Shown here: positions 44,933 through 52,265 of the stretch, one piece after another
Position numbering within the stretch: position 1 is the first letter of the stretch
Layout of the letters: each line of letters begins with the position of its first letter
From: Actinomadura_C sp036008685
Lineage (GTDB): Bacteria; Actinomycetota; Actinomycetes; Streptosporangiales; Streptosporangiaceae
Direction of reading: 5' to 3'
DNA: 64,000 bases
Assembly (NCBI GenBank): GCA_036008685.1
Contig: DASYNF010000108.1
Coordinates: 1-64,000, forward strand
Notes under the pieces: generated by a model
Databases searched by the model: none
The model's input: only the letters and a program-made list of their open reading frames with translations
What the model was told of the DNA's origin: nothing
Translations under genes and position numbers: made by a program

Positions 44933-45373
44933 ATGAACATGGCAATGTCGCAGACCAAAAGCCGCGCAGGGCTGGCCGAGGACCTGCGCATCTCGATGGC
45001 GCGCCTGTCCCGCCGGCTGCGCGCGCAGAGCACAAGTGGGCTCTCGGTCGGCCAGCACGCCGCCCTCGCGGCGTTGGACAGGCACCATGCGATGAGCCCG
45101 CGCGAGCTCGCGGATCACGAGAAGGTCCAGCCGCCCTCGATGACCAGGGTGATCGCCGCGCTCGAGGAGCAGGAACTGCTCCTGCGCACTCCTCATCCGA
45201 CGGACGGCCGGCAGGTGGTCCTGAAAGTGACGGACAAGGGCCGGGAACTCCTCAAGGAGCAGCGACGCCGGAAACAGGCGTGGCTCTCGCAGCGCCTCGG
45301 GGAGCTGACCCCAGAGGAGCAGGCGATCCTGCGTCAGGCGGCGCCGATCCTGGAGAAGCTGAGCCGGGCCTAG
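44933..45373 (+). CDS. MarR family transcriptional regulator
   Basis: This 146-residue regulator has the MarR winged helix: LSVGQHAALAALDRHHAMSPRELADHEKVQPPSMTRVIAALEEQELLLRTPHPTDGRQVVLKVTDKG. It lies 11 bases before an MFS exporter gene on the same strand, so drug- or metabolite-induced efflux is likely. Three ATGs cluster at the start (44933, 44939, 44945). Confidence 0.92.
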   Translation: MNMAMSQTKSRAGLAEDLRISMARLSRRLRAQSTSGLSVGQHAALAALDRHHAMSPRELADHEKVQPPSMTRVIAALEEQELLLRTPHPTDGRQVVLKVTDKGRELLKEQRRRKQAWLSQRLGELTPEEQAILRQAAPILEKLSRA

Positions 45374-45384
45374 CCCGCGCCGGC

Positions 45385-46626
45385 ATGTTCCGGTCGCTGC
45401 GCGACCACAACTACCGGTTGTTCGCCGCCGGCCAGATGGTGTCCAACACCGGCACCTGGATGCAGCGGGTCGCGCAGGACTGGCTCGTCCTGGAGCTCGC
45501 CCACGGCAGCGGCATGGCCCTCGGGATCACGACGGGCCTGCAGTTCCTGCCGTTGCTCCTGTTCGGGCTGTGGGGCGGGGTGATCGCGGACCGCTACTCC
45601 AAGCGGCGGGTCCTGATGCTCACGCAGATATCGATGGGGGTTCTCGCCCTGATCCTCGGCGTGCTGGTGCTCACCGGCATGGCGCAGGTCTGGCATGTCT
45701 ATGTGCTGGCGTTCGGGCTCGGCCTGGCCACGGTGGTGGACAACCCCACCCGGCAGACCTTCGTGGTCGAGATGGTCGGCAAGGCCGATCTGCCCAACGC
45801 CATCGCTCTGAACAGTGCCATGTTCAACGGGGCGCGGGTCCTCGGCCCCGCCGTCGCCGGGGTCGCGATGGCGCTGGTCGGCACCGGGCCGGTGTTCTTG
45901 ATCAACGCTGCCTCCTTCGGTGCCGTGCTCTTCGGTCTCAAGGCCATGAACGAGGCGGACCTGCGCGCCCCCGAACCCGTCCCGCGCGCCAAGGGGCAGC
46001 TCCGTGAAGGCCTCCGTTACGTCAGGGGCCGCCGTGATCTGGTGATGGTCCTCGTGCTCGTGTGCTTCGTCGCGACGTTCGGCATGAACTTCCAGATGAC
46101 CACGGCGCTGGTCGCCCGGCAGGTCTTCCACAGCGGTGCCTCCTCGTTCGGCCTCGCTTCGACGATGCTCGCGGTCGGCGCGCTCGCCGGCGCGCTCCTG
46201 GCCGCCCGCCGGGTCGAGCCGAGCCGGCGGATGCTGCTTTCGGCGGCCGTGCTGTTCGGGGTCCTCGAGATGATCACGGGACTGATGCCGACGTACTGGT
46301 CGTTCCTCGCGCTCCTCGTGCCGACCGGCATGGCGATGATGACCTTCACGACGGCGGCCAACGCCACCATGCAGCTGACCGTCGCACCGGAGATGCGCGG
46401 CCGGGTCATGGGCCTCTACATGTTCGTGTTCCTCGGCACCAACCCGCTCGGCGCGCCGCTGGTGGGCTGGATGGCCGAGGAGTTCGGGCCGCGCATGAGC
46501 ATCGTCATCGGGGGCCTGGTGGCCATGGTCGCCGCCGCCACGGTGATTGTGATCATGGTGCCGCTGTCCTCCCTCATGCGCCACCTGCGCTCGCTCCCGG
46601 CGGCGATGGGCCTCGAGCGGGCGTGA
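45385..46626 (+). CDS. MFS transporter, probable efflux
   Basis: This 413-residue transporter resembles the enterobactin-exporter-like MFS branch: FRSLRDHNYRLFAAGQMVSNTGTWMQRVAQDWLVLEL at the start, GLWGGVIADRYSKRRVL in loop 2/3, and TVVDNPTRQTFVVEMVG. About eleven or twelve helices are visible. Placement directly behind the MarR-type gene suggests a regulated efflux unit. Confidence 0.9.
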   Translation: MFRSLRDHNYRLFAAGQMVSNTGTWMQRVAQDWLVLELAHGSGMALGITTGLQFLPLLLFGLWGGVIADRYSKRRVLMLTQISMGVLALILGVLVLTGMAQVWHVYVLAFGLGLATVVDNPTRQTFVVEMVGKADLPNAIALNSAMFNGARVLGPAVAGVAMALVGTGPVFLINAASFGAVLFGLKAMNEADLRAPEPVPRAKGQLREGLRYVRGRRDLVMVLVLVCFVATFGMNFQMTTALVARQVFHSGASSFGLASTMLAVGALAGALLAARRVEPSRRMLLSAAVLFGVLEMITGLMPTYWSFLALLVPTGMAMMTFTTAANATMQLTVAPEMRGRVMGLYMFVFLGTNPLGAPLVGWMAEEFGPRMSIVIGGLVAMVAAATVIVIMVPLSSLMRHLRSLPAAMGLERA

Positions 46627-46682
46627 CAAGCCGGCCGGGAGCCTGACAGGGTTGCGGGTGTGACCTATCGGATTTCCTCTTC

Positions 46683-47234
46683 ATGAGGCTGTTCGCGGCG
46701 CTGGTGCCGCCGCCGGAGATCCTCGGTGAGCTCGAGGACTTCACCGCCCCTTTCCGGGCCCGCCGGCCGGACCTTCGATGGCAGCGGCGAGACCTGCTCC
46801 ACCTGACGCTCGCGTTTTACGGTGAGGTCGGCGAACAGACACTGGACCGGCTGCTCCCGGGCCTGGAGCGGGTGGCGGCCGATCACCGCAGGCATGAGCT
46901 CTCGTTCGGGGGTGCGGGAGCGTTTCCCGGCGGCGGGGCTCAGGCCCGCGTGCTCTGGACCGGGGTCCAAGGGGATCGTGAGGCGCTGGGCCGGCTGGCC
47001 ACGGCGGTGGGGACAGCGGGTGCCGAGGCCGGGGTGCCCCGGGACGAACACAAGGGTTTCCGGCCGCACCTCACCCTGGCCCGGTGCCGCCCTCCCGCGG
47101 ACATCCGGCCGCTCATCGAGGACATGGTCGGCTTCGCCGGCAGCCCGTGGACGGCCGGTGCCGTCTCCCTGATGCGCAGCCACCAGACCCCCCAGCTGCA
47201 CTACGAGACCCTGAAGAGCTGGCCGCTGAGCTGA
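46683..47234 (+). CDS. thpR: RNA 2',3'-cyclic phosphodiesterase
   Basis: This 183-residue 2H phosphoesterase has both catalytic tetrapeptides: HLTL (His40, Thr42) in LLHLTLAFYG and HLTL (His129, Thr131) in FRPHLTLARC. The head RLFAALVPPPEI is typical of ThpR/LigT. It opens 2',3'-cyclic phosphates and can act as a 2'-5' RNA ligase in vitro. Length fits the family. Confidence 0.93.
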   Translation: MRLFAALVPPPEILGELEDFTAPFRARRPDLRWQRRDLLHLTLAFYGEVGEQTLDRLLPGLERVAADHRRHELSFGGAGAFPGGGAQARVLWTGVQGDREALGRLATAVGTAGAEAGVPRDEHKGFRPHLTLARCRPPADIRPLIEDMVGFAGSPWTAGAVSLMRSHQTPQLHYETLKSWPLS

Positions 47235-47432
47235 GGCGCTCCCCATGACCGGCGCGCGGCGCGACCGGCCAGGGCACCGTGACGGCGGCCCGGCGATCGT
47301 GACGCCCCGAGAGCACCGGGGGCGGGCCCGTCGCCGGAGGGTGACGGCCGGTTCCGCGCCGAGGCGGGTCAGGGCGCCCGGACAGGACGAGAGCGGGTCA
47401 GGCACCCGTGCCGGGGCAATAGGCTGCGGATC

Positions 47433-47516
47433 GTGAACCGTCCGCCGCAATGGCTGCTGCCCGCCGTACTCGCCGCGCTGATCCTCGCCGTGATCGTCGG
47501 AACACTGCTCAGCTGA
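47433..47516 (+). CDS. possible 27-residue membrane microprotein
   Basis: A GTG-initiated frame encodes 27 residues: a short head NRPPQWLLP followed by one hydrophobic helix (AVLAALILAVIVGTLLS). The GTG lies exactly 7 bases after a -10-like TAGGCT (47420-47425), the spacing expected for a leaderless mRNA. Evidence is the composition and promoter spacing only. Confidence 0.4.
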   Translation: MNRPPQWLLPAVLAALILAVIVGTLLS

Positions 47517-47565
47517 GCGCTCAGCGGTGCGTGTCGAGGTGACGGCGATTGGGGAAGATCGACAC

Positions 47566-48543
47566 ATGCGAGTGCTCGTGGTCCTGGTCAGCGCCTTCCT
47601 GCTGCTAGGGCCGGGCGTCGCCCATGCCGACCCCGCCCCTGGCCCGCAGGTGGCCTTCACCATCTCCGACCGGCGGATCTCCGAGTCCAGCGGGCTCGCC
47701 GCCAGCAGGCGCCATCCCGGCATCGTCTACACCCACAACGACTCGGGCGGGTCGCCGCTGATCTTCGCCGTCGGGCCCGATGGCCGTACCAAGGCCACAT
47801 TCACGCTCGGGAACGCCGGGGCCCGCGACTGGGAGGGCATCGCCCTCGGACGGGACGAGACGGGCCCGGCCCTGTTCGTCGGTGACATCGGGGACAACCT
47901 CGGTGGAGCCTGGCCCTACGTCACCGTCTACCGGGTGCCCGAGCCGACCGAGATCCGTGATCAGACGCTGCATGCCACCGCCTTCCGGCTGAAGTACGAG
48001 GACGGGCCGCGCAACGCCGAATCCGTGCTCGTCGACCCCCGCACCAACCGGCTCTACATCGCCAGCAAACAGGTCGGCGGGGGGCTCTACGAGGCACCGG
48101 CGCGGTTGCGGACCGACCGGTTGAACGTACTCCGCCGGGTCGGCCGGGCGCCCTTGCTGGCCACCGACGGCGCCTACGCCCCGGACGGCCGCAGCTTCGT
48201 CATCCGGACCTACTTCGCCGCCCACATCTATACGGAGCCGGGCAAGCTGCTGCGGATCATCTCGCTGCCCAGCCAGGAACAGGGAGAGTCGGTCTCCTAC
48301 ACACCCGATGGGAGATCGTTGCTCGCCGGCTCCGAGGGCCCCGGGCAGCCGGTCCTGCGGGTGCCGGTGCTGGGCGACGCGCCGGCCCCGCCTTCCCGTC
48401 GGGGCCCGGACGGCCTGCGGACGACCGCCGGAGAGCGTCCGGAGGCGGACCCGGCCCCGACGGGAAGGCGAGGCTTCGCGGTGCTGATCGTGGTCGGCAT
48501 CGCGGGCGCCATCGGATACAGGTTCCTGCGCAGACGCTCGTGA
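47566..48543 (+). CDS. exported, C-terminally anchored beta-propeller-like protein
   Basis: This 325-residue protein has a signal peptide (MRVLVVLVSAFLLLGPGVAHA, cleaved before DPAP), a beta-rich domain with repeated blade-like turns (SRRHPGIVYTHNDSGGS, GARDWEGIALGRDETGPALFVGDIGDN, AYAPDGRSFVIRTY, SYTPDGRSLLAGSEGPG), a Pro/Gly linker, and a C-terminal helix FAVLIVVGIAGAIGYRFL followed by RRR. It resembles secreted phytase/esterase-like propellers, but no catalytic residues are certain. The ATG follows GGGGAAG. Confidence 0.78.
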   Translation: MRVLVVLVSAFLLLGPGVAHADPAPGPQVAFTISDRRISESSGLAASRRHPGIVYTHNDSGGSPLIFAVGPDGRTKATFTLGNAGARDWEGIALGRDETGPALFVGDIGDNLGGAWPYVTVYRVPEPTEIRDQTLHATAFRLKYEDGPRNAESVLVDPRTNRLYIASKQVGGGLYEAPARLRTDRLNVLRRVGRAPLLATDGAYAPDGRSFVIRTYFAAHIYTEPGKLLRIISLPSQEQGESVSYTPDGRSLLAGSEGPGQPVLRVPVLGDAPAPPSRRGPDGLRTTAGERPEADPAPTGRRGFAVLIVVGIAGAIGYRFLRRRS

Positions 48544-48663
48544 CCCCAGCCGGATCGCTATCGCGGGCACGGGCGGTGACGCCCGCACGGGATCACACCG
48601 GGTGGCACGGAGACATGCCGGAGCAGTCCCCGGGTCAAGAGGTGCGAGAACCCATTGAAGGAC

Positions 48664-50604
48664 ATGTCAGGATCTGTGGCTGTGGACCATGAGCTCATCG
48701 GCCTGCGGGTGCTTGGCGGACGCCGGATCAGCCCAGTGGCAGGCGGACCCTTCGCCCTGTTGTCCTTCGTCGTCGCGCTGACCCCGATCCGGCCGCTCTG
48801 GCTGTGGACCGGGCTCATCGTGGCCGCCAACGCGGTGCCGTGGGTGCTCGGCCGGGTCAGGGCGGGGCGTCCGATGGCCTACTGGCGGCTGTCCGCCGCG
48901 GGGCTGGAGCACATCGGTCCGGCCGGTGACATCCGGACGCGCTACGAACGTGAACGGATCAAGGAGTTCGCGATCACCGCACGGGACGGCGAGCTCACCC
49001 TCTTCCACAAGTTCGGCGGAACCGAGGCGGGCCGGCTGGCGGGCATGGGCTTCGAGCCGCTCACCTTCTTCCTCACCGCCCGGCGCCTGGGCATCCCGAT
49101 CCACGTGCTCGACGGGGACAGCTCGGCGCTCAAGGACGACGAGTCCCCGCAGCCCGGGCAGGGTGCCCGGCAGCGACTTCTCGATCGGGAGGCCGAACTC
49201 CTCGCCGCCGTCCACGAGCCCACCGAACCGCGGGGCGAGCCCGTACGCCTGGAGTCGGCGCGGCCGGAGCCCGGACGGGGCCGCACGGCCGCGCTGGGGG
49301 CCCTCGCGGCCCTGCTGTCCCTGGCCATGATCGCCAGGATCGTGCTGGAGGGACGGTTCGGGTTCACCGACCGCATGACGGCCGGATGCTGGGCCGTCGC
49401 GGGCGCCGTGGCCGTCCTCGCCGCCTGGCGGCGCCTGTCCCGGACCGTACCGATCCGCTGGACGATCACCGCTGAGACGCTGCGCACGGACGGGCAGGAG
49501 GTCCGCGCGGCCGATGTCGGGGCGCTCGTCCTCGGGTCCGGCGTGACCCCGCACCCCATCACGGGAGAGCCGGTGGCGGGCTCGCTGTGCGTCCTCGCCT
49601 TCGACCATCGGCTCAGGCTCCTCGCCCGGCTGCCGGCCCGCGGGCTGGACCGGTTTCAGCTCGCCCATGTGCTGGACGAGCACGGTTACCAGGTGCTGAC
49701 GCCGGACGCGCGGACGCTCCGCCCCTCGCAGTACGGCCTGGACGGGCTACCGGAGATCTTCGCCCAGGTGCCCGGGGGCCGCCTCATCGTGGCCGAGGAG
49801 GGGCTCGGCTGGGCCGACGCGGCCGGCGAGGTCGTCCTCAGGATGCCGCAGGACCGGATCGGCGGCATCGAGTTGCTCACCATCAGCGGACACGCCTGGC
49901 TGCGGGTGTACGACTCGGACGGGGACGAGTTCTTCGCGGCTCCCCTGACGGCACTGCGGATCGCCCGTACCGACCTGCGCGAGTCCGCCCGCCGGGCGGG
50001 ACTGCCGGTCACCGACGCGGAATACGACGCTTATCTGAGTGCCACGTTCCACGGCGCCATGGCGCGGCCGGCGGTGGTCCCGCCCACGCCGTCCATGCGC
50101 CCCGCGGCCGCCGTGTCCCCGGCGGACCCGGGCGTGTTGCTGGACGTCCCGCGCCGGTCCCGGTTGTGGTCGTACGGCCTCACCGCGGGCATGTGCGAGC
50201 TCGTCGCCCTGCTCGGCGCCGTATGGCTGGGCCGGGACCTCGGTGGACCGCTCCAGACGTTGGCCTGGGCGGCGCCGGCCGGTCTGCTGCTCGGCCTCGC
50301 CGGCGCGTGGATGTACGACCGGAACCGGTCCCAGCTACGGGTCTCGGCCACGGGGATCATGGGGGTCACCCGGCTCGGCCGCATCGATTGGAACCTGCGC
50401 CGTGACGCCGTGGGCGGCGTGGGCCTGGACGAGTCCGAGGACGGTGGAGCGCGCCTGGTGGTCTGGAGCCCGGCGGGCCGGGTCCTGCGCCGGGTCGCCT
50501 TCCCGCCGGACCTCGTCAGGCTGCGAAGGGCGTGCGAGCGTTTCGGGCTCCCCTGGGGACCGCCCGACGCGGGCCTGCCCGCATCTCCGCCACCCGAACT
50601 CTGA
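48664..50604 (+). CDS. membrane protein with three helix-pair plus PH-like modules
   Basis: This protein of about 646 residues shows the same plan three times: a pair of membrane helices followed by a beta-rich segment of about 100 residues. Helix pairs are FALLSFVVALTPIRPLWLWTGLIVAANAVPWVLG; LGALAALLSLAMIARIVL with CWAVAGAVAVLAAW; and GMCELVALLGAVWLG with LAWAAPAGLLLGLAGAWMY. The following segments (for example RWTITAETLRTDGQEVRAADVGALVLG and LRVSATGIMGVTRLGRIDWNLRRDAVGGVGL) look like bacterial PH domains. No enzyme motif is seen. ATG 48664 is chosen; TTG 48655 and GTG 48676 are possible. Confidence 0.65.
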   Translation: MSGSVAVDHELIGLRVLGGRRISPVAGGPFALLSFVVALTPIRPLWLWTGLIVAANAVPWVLGRVRAGRPMAYWRLSAAGLEHIGPAGDIRTRYERERIKEFAITARDGELTLFHKFGGTEAGRLAGMGFEPLTFFLTARRLGIPIHVLDGDSSALKDDESPQPGQGARQRLLDREAELLAAVHEPTEPRGEPVRLESARPEPGRGRTAALGALAALLSLAMIARIVLEGRFGFTDRMTAGCWAVAGAVAVLAAWRRLSRTVPIRWTITAETLRTDGQEVRAADVGALVLGSGVTPHPITGEPVAGSLCVLAFDHRLRLLARLPARGLDRFQLAHVLDEHGYQVLTPDARTLRPSQYGLDGLPEIFAQVPGGRLIVAEEGLGWADAAGEVVLRMPQDRIGGIELLTISGHAWLRVYDSDGDEFFAAPLTALRIARTDLRESARRAGLPVTDAEYDAYLSATFHGAMARPAVVPPTPSMRPAAAVSPADPGVLLDVPRRSRLWSYGLTAGMCELVALLGAVWLGRDLGGPLQTLAWAAPAGLLLGLAGAWMYDRNRSQLRVSATGIMGVTRLGRIDWNLRRDAVGGVGLDESEDGGARLVVWSPAGRVLRRVAFPPDLVRLRRACERFGLPWGPPDAGLPASPPPEL

Positions 50605-50631
50605 GCTGTACCCATTGGCCGCGCTCCACCC

Positions 50632-50756
50632 ATTGCCGCGCTCCGCGCGGCGGCTCGCCGGCCTTCGAGGCGCCGTCTTCCCTCCTCGCTCCCGAGCGCT
50701 CGTTCCTCGCACTCGCTCGCTCGTCAGTCCAGACGACGCCGGCCCGCTCGCGAGCC
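50632..50756. repeat. copy B of the dispersed intergenic repeat
   Basis: This 125-base element starts ATTGCCGCGCTCCGCGCGG and ends CTCGCGAGCC. Arms GCGCCGTCT (50670-50678) and AGACGACGC (50731-50739) close a loop rich in CTCGC words. It shares long identical stretches with copy C at 60303. It fills most of the gene-free gap 50605-50937; a short diverged fragment follows at 50821-50860, and a lone half of the GCCGTGATCTTGC motif lies at about 50765. Confidence 0.85.
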
Positions 50757-50880
50757 CCTTCCCGGCCGTGATCTTGCAACGTTCGCGGGTACCGAGCCAG
50801 AACGGGCGCTTTGACGCGGGGTCTCCGTTCTCGCTCCTCAGTCCACACGACGCCGGCCCGCACGGTCCCGGAACGCGGAC

Positions 50881-50921
50881 GACCGCGAGGTCACGGCCCG
50901 TCCGGCCGTGATCTCGCGGTC
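50881..50921 (-). terminator. long inverted repeat after serC
   Basis: Arms GACCGCGAGGTCACGGCC (50881-50898) and GGCCGTGATCTCGCGGTC (50904-50921) pair with a single mismatch around a 5-base loop, 16 bases after the minus-strand serC stop. The arm matches that of the 31.2 kb element at 14 of 15 positions. Confidence 0.7.
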
Positions 50922-50937
50922 GCCGCGGTGCCGTCGG

Positions 50938-52050
50938 TCAGAGGCGCTCGACCACGTGGTCGACGCAGGCGGTCAGCGCCTCGACGTCCGTGGGGTCGAT
51001 GGCGGGGAACATGCCGATCCGCAGCTGGTTGCGGCCCAGCTTGCGATAGGGCTCGGTGTCGACGATCCCGTTGGCCCGCAGCGTCCGGGCGACGGCCGCG
51101 GCGTCCACGTCGTCGGAGAAGTCGATCGTCCCGACGACCTGGGAGCGCTGCGCCGGGTCGGTCACGAACGGCGTGGCGTAGGAGGACTTGTCCGCCCAGG
51201 TGTAGAGGCGCTGGGAGGAGTCGGCCGTCCGGCCGGTCGTCCACTCCAGGCCGCCCTGCTCGAGCATCCACTCGATCTGCTCGGCGAAGAGCAGCAGCGT
51301 GGCCACCGCGGGAGTGTTGTAGGTCTGGTCCTTGCCCGAGTTGTCGACGATCGTCCGGAGGTTGAAGAAGTCCGGGATGTAGCGGCCGGTCGCGGCGATC
51401 TCCTCGATGCGGGCCAGGGCCGCGGGTGAGAAGAGCCCGGCCCACAGGCCGCCGTCCGCGGCGAAGCACTTCTGCGGGGCGAAGTAGTAGACGTCGCACT
51501 CGCTGACGTCCACCGGGAGGCCGCCGGCACCGCTGGTGGCGTCCACGAGCACCAGATCACCGGGCTGGCCCACACGCCTGACCGGCATGGCCACACCGGT
51601 CGAGGTCTCGTTGTGCGTCAGGGCATAGACGTCGACGCCCTCCTCCGCGCGCGGCTCGGGATGCGTGCCGGGGCCGGAGGAGATGACCGAAGGATCGTCG
51701 AGCCAGGGCGCACCCTTGGTGACCTTGGCGAACTTGCTCGAGAACTCGCCGAAGGTCACGTGCTGGGACCTGTTGCGCACCAGCCCGAACGCGGCGGTGT
51801 CCCAGAAGGCCGTCGTGCCGCCGTTGCTGAGCAGCACCTCATAGCCCTCGGGGAGGGAGAAGAGCTGGGACAGGCCCTCGCGTACGCGCGCCACCAGTGA
51901 CTTGACCGGCTTCTGCCGGTGCGAGGTCCCCATGTAGGTGGCACCCGACTCCTGGAGAGCGGCGAGCTGCTCGGGGCGGACCTTCGACGGACCGCACCCG
52001 AAGCGGCCGTCGGCGGGCTTGATGTCGTCTGGGATAACGATTTCGGTCAC
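50938..52050 (-). CDS. serC: phosphoserine aminotransferase
   Basis: This 370-residue class-V PLP enzyme of the actinobacterial SerC type converts 3-phosphohydroxypyruvate and glutamate to phosphoserine. Visible blocks: FGCGPSKVRPEQLAAL, YMGTSHRQKPVKSLV, LLSNGGTTAFWDTAAFGLV, THNETSTGV, VLVDATSGAGGLPVDVSECDVYYFAPQKCFAADGG (PLP lysine in PQKC), and GRNQLRIGMFPAID. The GTG at 52050 lies 7 bases after a -10-like TACGCT, so a leaderless mRNA is plausible. An inverted repeat follows the stop. Confidence 0.95.
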   Translation of the reverse strand: MTEIVIPDDIKPADGRFGCGPSKVRPEQLAALQESGATYMGTSHRQKPVKSLVARVREGLSQLFSLPEGYEVLLSNGGTTAFWDTAAFGLVRNRSQHVTFGEFSSKFAKVTKGAPWLDDPSVISSGPGTHPEPRAEEGVDVYALTHNETSTGVAMPVRRVGQPGDLVLVDATSGAGGLPVDVSECDVYYFAPQKCFAADGGLWAGLFSPAALARIEEIAATGRYIPDFFNLRTIVDNSGKDQTYNTPAVATLLLFAEQIEWMLEQGGLEWTTGRTADSSQRLYTWADKSSYATPFVTDPAQRSQVVGTIDFSDDVDAAAVARTLRANGIVDTEPYRKLGRNQLRIGMFPAIDPTDVEALTACVDHVVERL

Positions 52051-52265
52051 TCGCCAAAGCGTAGTTGACCTGGCGTGCAGATCGTGCTTCGCCCCGTACC
52101 ACCGGTGATCTCGCGGCTCCCGCTCCTCCTCATAGCGTTGTAGTTCCGTCGCCTTCGCCGCCTGTGCGTCCTCGTCCACGCCCCCCATGATGGCAAAAGG
52201 GGTTCCAAAGAGGGCCATCGAACGCTTTCACTGTCTGTGGCATCGACGGCATCAGGAGGTGGGGC

